From Gammaproteobacteria bacterium (GTDB taxonomy: Bacteria > Pseudomonadota > Gammaproteobacteria > Natronospirales > REEB76): DNA of 43,018 nucleotides. The stretch covers positions 1 through 43,018 of the forward strand of contig JAGWNO010000001.1 of NCBI GenBank assembly GCA_028871235.1. The letters are read 5' to 3'. A program made the position numbers and the translations under genes. Below, one piece after another: positions 27,082 to 35,477 of this stretch (position 1 is its first letter; each line of letters begins with the position of its first letter). The notes beneath the pieces are model-generated. The model was given only the letters and a program-made list of their open reading frames with translations. It ran no database searches and was not told the DNA's origin.

Positions 27082-27456
27082 TCAGATAAGTTCATAGGCA
27101 ATCAATCCGCATATCGCCACCATGAAGCCAAGCGCCAGCAGGAAAGCCACGTCGGCGAACTGCTGCAAGCGGCGTCGGCGGGCCGGATTATGCGCTCTCA
27201 GGGCCAGATAGGCGAATAAACAGGCGGCCAGAAAACCAAGTGCGTCGATGGCGATCAGGTTATCGGCGATATGCCCATCCTGGCTTAAACGGTGTATGAC
27301 CCGGAACAGCCCGATGACCGTCAGACAGACCCCGACCAGGCCGGCGGAAACCGTAAAAATGTGTACGCACAATTCCAACCGTATGGCGGTGTTGCCGCCG
27401 GCGTAGTCATGAACAGGCGCATGCTGTAGGGACTGTTCCTGGGTTCGGCGCACCAT
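27082..27456 (-). CDS. Three-helix membrane protein of unknown function
   Basis: 124 residues from the ATG at 27456, which has GGA 7 nt upstream; a GTG at 27516 would add 20 residues but has no ribosome site. After about 30 polar residues come three membrane helices: 'IFTVSAGLVGVCLTVIGLF', 'IAIDALGFLAACLFAYLAL' and 'VAFLLALGFMVAICGLIAY', with a basic loop 'NPARRRRLQQ' between the second and third. Similar proteins occur in proteobacteria as uncharacterised membrane proteins. An inverted repeat (TGCCGG 27006-27011, CCGGCA 27023-27028) lies downstream. Confidence 0.65.
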   Translation of the reverse strand: MVRRTQEQSLQHAPVHDYAGGNTAIRLELCVHIFTVSAGLVGVCLTVIGLFRVIHRLSQDGHIADNLIAIDALGFLAACLFAYLALRAHNPARRRRLQQFADVAFLLALGFMVAICGLIAYELI

Positions 27457-27618
27457 GTCTTGTTCCAGCCTGCTGAATTCGAAAATCGTTTTCCCATGAC
27501 CATAATCAAGACGCACCTGGGCGGCTTGCGGTAATGGTGTTGCTTAGACACCGTCCTCGAGGAATGTTCCCGGCTGCGGAGTCCGGCCGGTGCAAACAGG
27601 AGGTGAATCGGTCTCTGT

Positions 27619-27624
27619 TAGAAT
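27619..27624 (+). promoter_or_regulatory. -10 element before uvrD
   Basis: TAGAAT, 6 nt before the uvrD ATG, which would put the RNA start at the A of the ATG. AGGAGG at 27598-27603 is about 27 nt from the ATG, too far to act as a ribosome site. No LexA box of the CTG-N10-CAG type is seen. Confidence 0.45.
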
Positions 27625-27630
27625 TCCTGC

Positions 27631-29808
<2,178 letters not shown>

Positions 29809-29982
29809 ACCGGACGGGATGACGGAAGTCGGGCACACACAGCAGGCCATCGCGGCTTGCGAGCAGGGCATCAGCGCAGCCAGGCCGCGCGGCGGCCGTC
29901 AGACGCAAAAGGAAATGCGGGTTTCCGTGCAGTGCTTGCGCCGGCTGCAGAGCCCGAAGGGTGATTTAACGGAGAAGCAGCC

Positions 29983-30708
29983 ATGAATAAGGACGACAAC
30001 CGGCATCCACGCGAACGCAAAGTGTCCACGGACAGCGTACTCATCCGCGAATCATGGAAGATATTCCAGATCATGGCGGAGTTTGTGGAAGGCTTCGAGC
30101 GGTTAGCGTGCATCAAGCCTTCCGTAAGCATTTTCGGCTCCTCGCGCGTCCCGCCCGGGCATCCTTATTATGTATTGGCGGAACGCATCGGCCGGATCCT
30201 GTCCGATGCCGGCTTTTCCGTGGTCACCGGCGGCGGTCCCGGCAGCATGGAAGCGGCCAACAAGGGCGCCTATGCGGGCAAATCCCCGAGCATCGGTCTC
30301 AATATCCAGCTGCCTCACGAGCAGCAGCGCAACGCCTATCAGGACATCCCGCTGTCATTCCGGCATTTCTTCACCCGCAAGGTGATGTTCGTGAAATACG
30401 CCTCCGCCTACGTGGTCCTGCCGGGCGGCTTCGGCACGCTGGACGAGCTCGCCGAGATCCTCACGCTGGTGCAGACCAGGAAGACGCGCGCCATCCCCAT
30501 CCTGCTGGTGGGCAGCGAGTTCTGGCAAGGGCTGGTGGAATGGCTGCAGGCGCGGATGTTGACCGAAAGCATGATAGACGCCAAGGACCTTGCGCTGTTC
30601 AGGCTGGTGGACGGGCCGGAGGAAGTGGCGCAGGCCATATTCGACCATTACGGGCCGCGGGGTTTCGAGCCGTCACCCGAAGAACGCGAGGCGATGCTGG
30701 AGCTCTAG
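29983..30708 (+). CDS. LOG-family nucleoside-5'-monophosphate phosphoribohydrolase
   Basis: 241 residues. 'VVTGGGPGSMEAANKGA' and 'LPGGFGTLDELAEILTL' are the two motifs of the 'lysine decarboxylase' (LOG) fold, which in fact splits the base from nucleoside monophosphates, for example cytokinin ribotides. The first 45 residues ('DSVLIRESWKIFQIMAEFVEGFERL') are an N-terminal helix region found in one LOG subgroup. GGAGAAG precedes the ATG. Its stop overlaps the stop of the opposing DUF2007-like gene (CTAG, 4 nt). Nothing clear is seen in 29809-29982 apart from a short uncertain frame. Confidence 0.92.
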   Translation: MNKDDNRHPRERKVSTDSVLIRESWKIFQIMAEFVEGFERLACIKPSVSIFGSSRVPPGHPYYVLAERIGRILSDAGFSVVTGGGPGSMEAANKGAYAGKSPSIGLNIQLPHEQQRNAYQDIPLSFRHFFTRKVMFVKYASAYVVLPGGFGTLDELAEILTLVQTRKTRAIPILLVGSEFWQGLVEWLQARMLTESMIDAKDLALFRLVDGPEEVAQAIFDHYGPRGFEPSPEEREAMLEL

Positions 30709-31109
30709 CTTTCCAGCTTGCCCACGTCTACATCGTCCAGGTCATGGGAATAGTCCGTGGCCAGTACGCGCCGCGCCTCGGCGGCATCGGCGCACAGCAC
30801 GCGCAGCTTGATGCCGCCGAGAGCGATGGCGTACAGCCAATCCATCTGCACCATGTGATCGTCGAACAGCGTTGCCTGGATGCCTTCCGCCGCCAGACGT
30901 CCCAGGACGATGTGTGCGTCGGTGATCCTGTCGAAAGTGGCGATGGTGACGTAGTCGTCCACGCCGGGACGCGGGTCTGCGGCGCTGTCCCAGTCATGTG
31001 ACCCGGGGTCACGCAGGGCGCAGGCCGCGCACAGGTACCGCAGGGATGCCGAAAACCATTGGCGGGCGGAGGCTACCGACAAGCTTGGCTGTCTTTCCCG
31101 GTGGGGCAT
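30705..31109 (-). CDS. DUF2007-like putative signal-transducing protein
   Basis: 134 residues. The C-terminal 85 residues ('VTIATFDRITDAHIVLGRLAAEGI', then '...DWLYAIALGGIKLRVLCADAAEARRVL') match the small DUF2007 domain, whose function is unknown. The first 49 residues ('...SLRYLCAACALRDPGSHDW') are atypical; a GTG at 30962 would give the domain alone, so the start is uncertain. Its TAG stop shares the palindrome CTAG with the LOG gene stop, leaving no room for separate terminators. The minus-strand terminator at 31165-31199 lies just upstream of its start. Confidence 0.7.
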   Translation of the reverse strand: MPHRERQPSLSVASARQWFSASLRYLCAACALRDPGSHDWDSAADPRPGVDDYVTIATFDRITDAHIVLGRLAAEGIQATLFDDHMVQMDWLYAIALGGIKLRVLCADAAEARRVLATDYSHDLDDVDVGKLES

Positions 31110-31164
31110 GCCGCGCAGCGGCGTTCACCGCATTAAAGCACAAAACGGCAAGGCCGGCGGGGAC

Positions 31165-31199
31165 AAAAAAACCCCGGCGGAAGGGGGGTACCGCCGGGG
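31165..31199 (-). terminator. Rho-independent terminator with C6 loop (minus strand)
   Basis: Perfect 9-bp stem CCCCGGCGG (31172-31180) / CCGCCGGGG (31191-31199), loop UACCCCCCUU on the minus strand, followed by seven T (31171-31165). No minus-strand gene lies upstream for several kb, so it must end a short RNA started in 31200-31460, or act as an attenuator before the DUF2007-like gene. Confidence 0.78.
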
Positions 31200-31245
31200 C
31201 AAAGCCTTCATGGCTGGAGGTGATTGAGTGCTACTCACTTCATTA
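31165..31245 (-). ncRNA. Candidate small RNA with anti-Shine-Dalgarno segment
   Basis: Reading the minus strand towards the terminator: a small hairpin UGAGU-AGC-ACUCA (31237-31225), an unpaired AUCACCUCC (31224-31216) identical to the 3' tail of 16S rRNA, a small hairpin AGCC-AUGAA-GGCU (31215-31203), then the terminator with its C6 loop. UCACCUCC is also in the second stem-loop of the sRNA at 1317-1450. The 5' end and promoter are not identified; the RNA could be longer and include the structured region up to about 31340. It may instead be the attenuated leader of the DUF2007-like gene. Confidence 0.42.
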
Positions 31246-31267
31246 AGGGTGCGGCGTCCTTGCGTGT

Positions 31268-31340
31268 CCTGCCTCACCCCGGTCCTGAGTACATCCCTGT
31301 CCCGCCATTCCCTGGCGGCTCAGGCAGGTGCTAATCTGCC
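31268..31340 (+). other. Intergenic element with competing inverted repeats
   Basis: The 354-bp gap 31110-31463 holds more structure than its length predicts. CCGCCA (31302-31307) pairs with TGGCGG (31313-31318). The adjoining segment CTCAGGCAGG (31319-31328) can pair with CCTGAG (31284-31289), with CCTGCCT (31268-31274) or with CTGCC (31336-31340), and these pairings share bases and so exclude one another. It lies upstream of the iminopeptidase gene (+) and of the candidate small RNA (-). It matches no riboswitch consensus I know. Confidence 0.4.
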
Positions 31341-31463
31341 ATGCACGTCGTGCCGGTACAGTCAGGCTGGCGCGAGACCGCATGTAGGGAAAGGCTTACA
31401 CGCAGGTGCTTTGAGCATCCATTTGCTTTAAAACTGTTCCCCTAATCCCCAGAGCAGGCCGTC

Positions 31464-32420
31464 ATGCGGGACTTCTATCCGCCCCTGGACCCGTTTCGTA
31501 CCCACATCCTGCCGGTAGAAGCTCCCCACGAGCTCTATGTGGAGGAATGCGGCAATCCCGCCGGCTTGCCGGTGGTATTCGTGCACGGTGGTCCCGGCGG
31601 CGGTTGTAACGCCGACAGCCGGCGGTTCTTCGATCCGGTTCGCTACCGCATCGTGCTGTTCGACCAGCGCGGCTGCGGCCGGTCGCGCCCGCATGCGGAG
31701 CTTACGCACAACACCACCCAGGCATTGGTGGCGGACATGGAACATATACGTACCGCGCTTGGTATCGAACGCTGGCTGGTGTTCGGTGGTTCCTGGGGTT
31801 CGACGCTGGGGCTGGTGTATGCCGAGACCCATCCGCAGCGCGTGCTGGGGCTCATCCTGCGCGGTATCTTCCTGAGCACCCGCGAGGAGCTGGACTGGTT
31901 TTACCAGGGCGGCATCCGCCATCTGTTCCCTGATTATTTCTCGGAGTTCACCGCGCTCATTCCCGAGGACGGACGCCGGCGGCTGCTGCATGCTTATTAT
32001 CAGCAACTCACCAGCCCGGATGAGGCGTTGCGCCGCCGGGCCGCCGAAGCCTGGTCTTTGTTCGAGGTGCGCTGTTCGACGCTGCTGCCCAACGAGGCGA
32101 TGCTGGATCACATTTCCGAGCCGGACATCGCCATGGCCGTGGCGCGGCTGGAGTGTCACTATTTCGTGAACGACTGTTTTCTTGCTCCCGATCAGATTAT
32201 CCGTGACATCGACCGCATCCGTCACATCCCCGGTGTCATTATCCAGGGGCGCTATGATGTGGTGTGTCCCGCGGCCGCCGCCTGGCGGCTGAAACAGGCC
32301 TGGCCGGAAGCGGAACTCAGGTTCATCGCCGATGCAGGCCATGCGGCCAGCGAGCCCGGCAACCGTTCTGCCCTCATCGAGGCCACTGATGCGTACGCGT
32401 CAAGCCTGGGCCGGAAATGA
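31464..32420 (+). CDS. pip: Prolyl aminopeptidase (proline iminopeptidase)
   Basis: 318 residues, S33 alpha/beta hydrolase releasing N-terminal proline from peptides in the cytoplasm. 'PVVFVHGGPGGG' is the oxyanion loop, 'FDQRGCGRS' the following turn, GGSWGS the nucleophile elbow near residue 112, 'GRYDVVCP' the Asp region and 'ADAGHAASEPG' the catalytic His. Length matches the family (about 313-320). No strong ribosome site is visible before the ATG. The stop overlaps the dtd start by 4 nt (ATGA). Confidence 0.95.
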   Translation: MRDFYPPLDPFRTHILPVEAPHELYVEECGNPAGLPVVFVHGGPGGGCNADSRRFFDPVRYRIVLFDQRGCGRSRPHAELTHNTTQALVADMEHIRTALGIERWLVFGGSWGSTLGLVYAETHPQRVLGLILRGIFLSTREELDWFYQGGIRHLFPDYFSEFTALIPEDGRRRLLHAYYQQLTSPDEALRRRAAEAWSLFEVRCSTLLPNEAMLDHISEPDIAMAVARLECHYFVNDCFLAPDQIIRDIDRIRHIPGVIIQGRYDVVCPAAAAWRLKQAWPEAELRFIADAGHAASEPGNRSALIEATDAYASSLGRK

Positions 32421-32887
32421 TCGGATTGTTACAGCGGGTCAGTCAGGCTGCGGTGACGGTGAACGACCGCGAGGTGGCTGCCATTGGCCGGGGTTTGCTG
32501 GTGTTCGTGGGCGTGGAACGTGGCGACGCCGAATTGCAGGCGGAGCGGCTGCTGGAACGGTTGCTGGCTTATCGGGTGTTCCCTGATGAGGCGGGGCACA
32601 TGAACCGCGACGTCCGCGCCAGCGGCGGCGGCCTGCTGCTGGTGCCGCAGTTCACGCTGGCGGCGGACACGCGCAAGGGTAACCGGCCGAGTTTCACGCT
32701 GGCGGCGCCGCCACAGGAAGGGGCACAGCTGTTCAGCTATCTGTGCCGGCGCGCGGCGAGCATCCATGCGGAAACCCGCTGTGGTGTATTCGGCGCAGAT
32801 ATGCGGGTCGCGCTGGTGAACGATGGCCCGGTAACCTTCTGGTTACAGGTGGCGCCGGCCAGTGCGAAACAGCGCTTGCAGCTTTAA
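32417..32887 (+). CDS. dtd: D-aminoacyl-tRNA deacylase
   Basis: 156 residues (usual about 145). It hydrolyses D-amino acids wrongly attached to tRNA. The N-terminus 'LLQRVSQAAVTV' and the 'FGADMRVALVNDGPVTF' block with the Gly-cisPro pair are canonical. The usual SQFTL motif reads PQFTL (in 'VPQFTLAADTRKGNRPSF'), a Ser-to-Pro change beside the substrate site; the rest of the motif is intact. Coupled to pip by an ATGA overlap. The gap 32888-33139 that follows contains AT-rich promoter-like sequence ('CTAAATATATAAAG' at about 32952) but no gene I can support. Confidence 0.95.
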   Translation: MIGLLQRVSQAAVTVNDREVAAIGRGLLVFVGVERGDAELQAERLLERLLAYRVFPDEAGHMNRDVRASGGGLLLVPQFTLAADTRKGNRPSFTLAAPPQEGAQLFSYLCRRAASIHAETRCGVFGADMRVALVNDGPVTFWLQVAPASAKQRLQL

Positions 32888-33139
32888 GCCCATCATCTAT
32901 GCTATGTATACGGTTGTGGATTCCCGTTGTTCCGTTACCACGGCGGCCTACTCTAAATATATAAAGCGTAAAGCGTCCGGTATCAAACCAGCACCGCAAG
33001 CCGCCATACCCGGTTTTCCACAGTCATCACACCGCCATGTGTCCTGTCATTCACGCCGCCTGCCAGAACGAAGCCGTGAGCGCATCGCGGTGGCGGCCGA
33101 ACCGCGTCCATACATGAGCACAGCCGAGGGATACCCGCC

Positions 33140-33883
33140 ATGCTGCTGATACCTGCGATCGAGCTCAAGAGCGGCAAGTGCATGTTTCCGCATTCGGCGC
33201 GGGCACGGGAAGTCATGGCCTATACCGGTGATCCGGTGGTGGTGGCCAGGCAGTGGGTCAAGGCGGGTGCCCGCCGCCTGCATGTGGTGGATATGGATGG
33301 CGCCCAATCCGGCAAGCCGGCGAATGCGGCGGCGATCCACGCCATCGTGGCGGCCTGCCCGGGCATACCCGTGCAGGTGAGCGGCGGCATCCGCAGCGAC
33401 GAGACGGTGGCGAGCTATTTCGAGGCGGGGGTGAGCTACGTGGTGTTGGGCACCAAGGCGGTGACCGCGCCGCACTTCGTGAACGACCTGTGTCTCGAGT
33501 ATCCGGGCCATGTCATCGTGGGACTTGATGCCCGGGATGGCAGGGTAGCAACGGAAGGCTGGTCAAAACTCGCCAATCATGACGTCCTGGATGCGGCCGA
33601 ACATTTTCAGCGCGAGGGCGCGGCGGCCATTCTCTACAATGATTTCGGCAGCAACGACAATGCTGATGGTCTCCACGTGAAGGCCACGCTGGCATTGGCG
33701 CACGCCATCACCATCCCGGTGATTACTGCCGGCGAGATGGCTTCGCTGCTTGCGGTGAAAAAACTCTGCGAGGCGGGCGGCAGCGTCCTGGAGGGAGCCA
33801 TCCTCGGCCGCGCCCTGTACGAAGGCAGGCTGGATTTCGCCAAGGCACAGGAACTCGCCGATAGTTTGAGTCCCCGCAGCTGA
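33140..33883 (+). CDS. HisA-like (beta/alpha)8-barrel protein, divergent active site
   Basis: 247 residues and full length for HisA, the ProFAR isomerase of histidine synthesis. 'GTKAVTAPHFVNDLC', 'VIVGLDARDGRVATEGWSKL' and 'ILGRALYEGRLD' are close to gammaproteobacterial HisA. However, the catalytic Asp of 'PAIDL' is Glu8, the QGD loop after strand 1 is replaced ('KCMFPHSARAREV'), 'TDIGRDGM' is 'NDFGSNDNADG', and the second phosphate loop SGG is AGEM (197-200). Asp130 and Asp168 remain. This is probably a paralogue with another or reduced activity, although true HisA function is not excluded. GAGGG lies 9 nt before the ATG. In several proteobacteria his genes stand beside tatABC, which follows here. 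Confidence 0.8.
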   Translation: MLLIPAIELKSGKCMFPHSARAREVMAYTGDPVVVARQWVKAGARRLHVVDMDGAQSGKPANAAAIHAIVAACPGIPVQVSGGIRSDETVASYFEAGVSYVVLGTKAVTAPHFVNDLCLEYPGHVIVGLDARDGRVATEGWSKLANHDVLDAAEHFQREGAAAILYNDFGSNDNADGLHVKATLALAHAITIPVITAGEMASLLAVKKLCEAGGSVLEGAILGRALYEGRLDFAKAQELADSLSPRS

Positions 33884-34034
33884 CCGTCCGCGGCCGCAGT
33901 CCGGTTCCATCTCCATGCCGGAGTCGGATTGGCACTGCTGGCGGCGCGCTCCGGTTTCCCCGGGCGCAGGGAATAAAAACCATCCGATGGAGGTAAAATA
34001 CCCCGGACACCGCCCTTCTGGCAGGTGCTTTGCG

Positions 34035-34061
34035 GGCTCCGTCTTTCCCTTTCCCGGAGCC
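34035..34061 (+). promoter_or_regulatory. Hairpin in the tatA leader
   Basis: GGCTCCG (34035-34041) and CGGAGCC (34055-34061) form a 7-bp stem with a pyrimidine-rich loop (TCTTTCCCTTTCC) that ends 2 nt before the tatA ribosome site GGGAG. The UCCC of the loop could also pair with GGGA. It may modulate tatA translation. Confidence 0.35.
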
Positions 34062-34074
34062 GCGGGAGCGTTTC

Positions 34075-34269
34075 ATGGAACTCAGTGTTGGCAAGATTCT
34101 GTTGATCCTCGTCATCGTGGTGCTGGTATTCGGTACCGCCCGACTGCCGAAAATCGGCGAGGACCTGGGCAAAGCCTTTCGCAGCTTCAAGAAGTCCTTG
34201 CACGAAGGCGAGAGCGAGCCGTCCGCCAAGGATGCCGGCAAGAAACCCGATTCAGATACGACCCGCTGA
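34075..34269 (+). CDS. tatA: Sec-independent protein translocase subunit TatA
   Basis: 64 residues: a short N-terminus, one membrane helix ('ILLILVIVVLVF'), the hinge 'FGTARLPKIGEDLGKAF' with its amphipathic helix, and a charged tail. TatA oligomers form the pore for folded proteins carrying twin-arginine signals. The frame opens at 34030, but GGGAG 7 nt before the ATG at 34075 and family length set the start. Confidence 0.95.
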   Translation: MELSVGKILLILVIVVLVFGTARLPKIGEDLGKAFRSFKKSLHEGESEPSAKDAGKKPDSDTTR

Positions 34270-34281
34270 CGATCTTTCCCG

Positions 34282-34584
34282 ATGTTAGAAGGAAGCTTCT
34301 GGGAGCTGGCGCTGATATTCGTGCTGGCGCTGGTGGTGTTCGGTCCCGAACGCCTGCCGGGTCTGGCGCACGCCATTGGACGGTGGGTCGGCCGGGCGCG
34401 CGCGGTAGTTCGCAATCTGAGCGAGCAGATCGATCGCGAACTGGCCGTCGAGGAAATCCGCAAGACAGCCGCTGCCGCGCGCCATGCTGTACGCGATCCG
34501 CTCAAGGACGGCACCGGCGCAGCGGGTGACACGGCAGCGGCGGACGCGCCAGGTACGGTGAAGCGTGACCCCGACGCCAGATAA
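34282..34584 (+). CDS. tatB: Sec-independent protein translocase subunit TatB
   Basis: 100 residues. 'FWELALIFVLALVVFGPERLPGLA' is the TatB membrane helix with the FGPERLP hinge (Glu next to the hinge distinguishes TatB from TatA), followed by a long amphipathic helix and an Ala/Gly/Asp tail. With TatC it forms the signal-peptide receptor. It starts 12 nt after tatA and overlaps tatC by 20 nt. Confidence 0.95.
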   Translation: MLEGSFWELALIFVLALVVFGPERLPGLAHAIGRWVGRARAVVRNLSEQIDRELAVEEIRKTAAAARHAVRDPLKDGTGAAGDTAAADAPGTVKRDPDAR

Positions 34585-35356
34585 CACGCCCGGCGAATCG
34601 CTCATCAGCAGTTCGCTGATCGTTCACTTGCTGGAATTGCGCCGCCGCCTGCTGCAGTGGGTGGCGACGCTGCTGGTGATGTTCTTTATCCTGTTTCCAT
34701 TCCAGAACAGGGTTTTCGAATTTGTGGCGCTGCCCATGATAAAGCGCCTGCCGGCGGGTTCCAGCATGATTGCCACCGGCGTGGTCTCGCCGTTCATGAC
34801 GCCCATGAAACTGGTGCTGATCGTGGCGCTGTTCCTGAGCATGCCGGTATTCCTCTATCACCTGTGGCGCTTCATCTCGCCGGCCTTGTACAAGAACGAG
34901 CGGCGCATGTTCCTGCCGTTGCTGGTCTCCAGTGTGTTGCTGTTCTACAGCGGAGTGGCCTTCGCCTATTTCGTGCTGTTCCCGGTGGCATTCGCCTTCC
35001 TCACCGCCGCGGCACCCGCGGGCGTGAAGGTGATGACCGACATCAACGCTTATCTGGATTTTGTACTCACTATCTTTTTCGCCTTCGGCCTGGCTTTCGA
35101 GGTACCGGTGGCCATCGTGCTGGTGGTGTGGGCGGGGTTCACCACGCCCGGCAAACTGGGCAAGCTGCGTCCCTATGCGCTGGTAGGGGCGTTCATCGTG
35201 GGCATGATCCTGTCGCCGCCGGATGTGGTGTCCATGACGCTGCTGTCAGTGCCGGTCTATCTCCTGTACGAACTTGGCATGATCCTGGCGCGTATCCTCG
35301 TGCCGGTTCCTCGGGAAGTGGATGTGCAAAACAAAGGCCGGGAGCACGGTGCCTGA
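34565..35356 (+). CDS. tatC: Sec-independent protein translocase subunit TatC
   Basis: 263 residues with six membrane helices. 'LIVHLLELRRRLLQW' is the N-terminal signal-peptide contact region, 'LFLSMPVFLYHLWRFISPALYKNERR' follows helix 2, and 'FAFGLAFEVPVAIVLVV' holds the conserved Glu of helix 4. It binds the twin-arginine motif. The start is GTG at 34565, inside the tatB gene; a start this far upstream gives the usual polar lead before 'LI.HL.ELR'. Confidence 0.95.
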   Translation: MTPTPDNTPGESLISSSLIVHLLELRRRLLQWVATLLVMFFILFPFQNRVFEFVALPMIKRLPAGSSMIATGVVSPFMTPMKLVLIVALFLSMPVFLYHLWRFISPALYKNERRMFLPLLVSSVLLFYSGVAFAYFVLFPVAFAFLTAAAPAGVKVMTDINAYLDFVLTIFFAFGLAFEVPVAIVLVVWAGFTTPGKLGKLRPYALVGAFIVGMILSPPDVVSMTLLSVPVYLLYELGMILARILVPVPREVDVQNKGREHGA

Positions 35357-35362
35357 GCACGG

Positions 35363-35395
35363 TCCGGTACCTGTCCGGGCACTGTCCGGTGGTGT
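35363..35395 (+). repeat. Three phased 11-bp direct repeats upstream of the POT gene
   Basis: TCCGG occurs at 35363, 35374 and 35385, exactly 11 bp apart, twice followed by nnnCTG (with one variable base more), so each copy lies on the same face of the helix. They begin 7 bp after the tatC stop and end about 20 bp before a TTGACT -35-like hexamer (35414-35419). They could bind a regulator of the POT transporter gene. Confidence 0.4.
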
Positions 35396-35477
35396 CGTAA
35401 ACCCGTTTCCCCGTTGACTGATGTCCCCAAACCCTGGATGCTGTGGCGCCATTGTGCCCTGCGTCATTCCGAGGTGA

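Noticed and set aside
29819..29986. 55-codon frame overlapping the LOG start as ATGA
   Set aside because: The coupling geometry is suggestive, but the ribosome site is poor, the composition is unremarkable and I recognise no similar protein.
31228..31431. 67-codon frame starting at GTG with a perfect GGAGGTGAT site 7 nt upstream
   Set aside because: The product has no Asp or Glu at all and looks random. The SD-like sequence is better explained as the complement of the anti-SD segment of the minus-strand RNA.
31110..31463. 6S RNA, SRP RNA, RNase P RNA or a known riboswitch in the structured gap
   Set aside because: None of their conserved cores is found on either strand.
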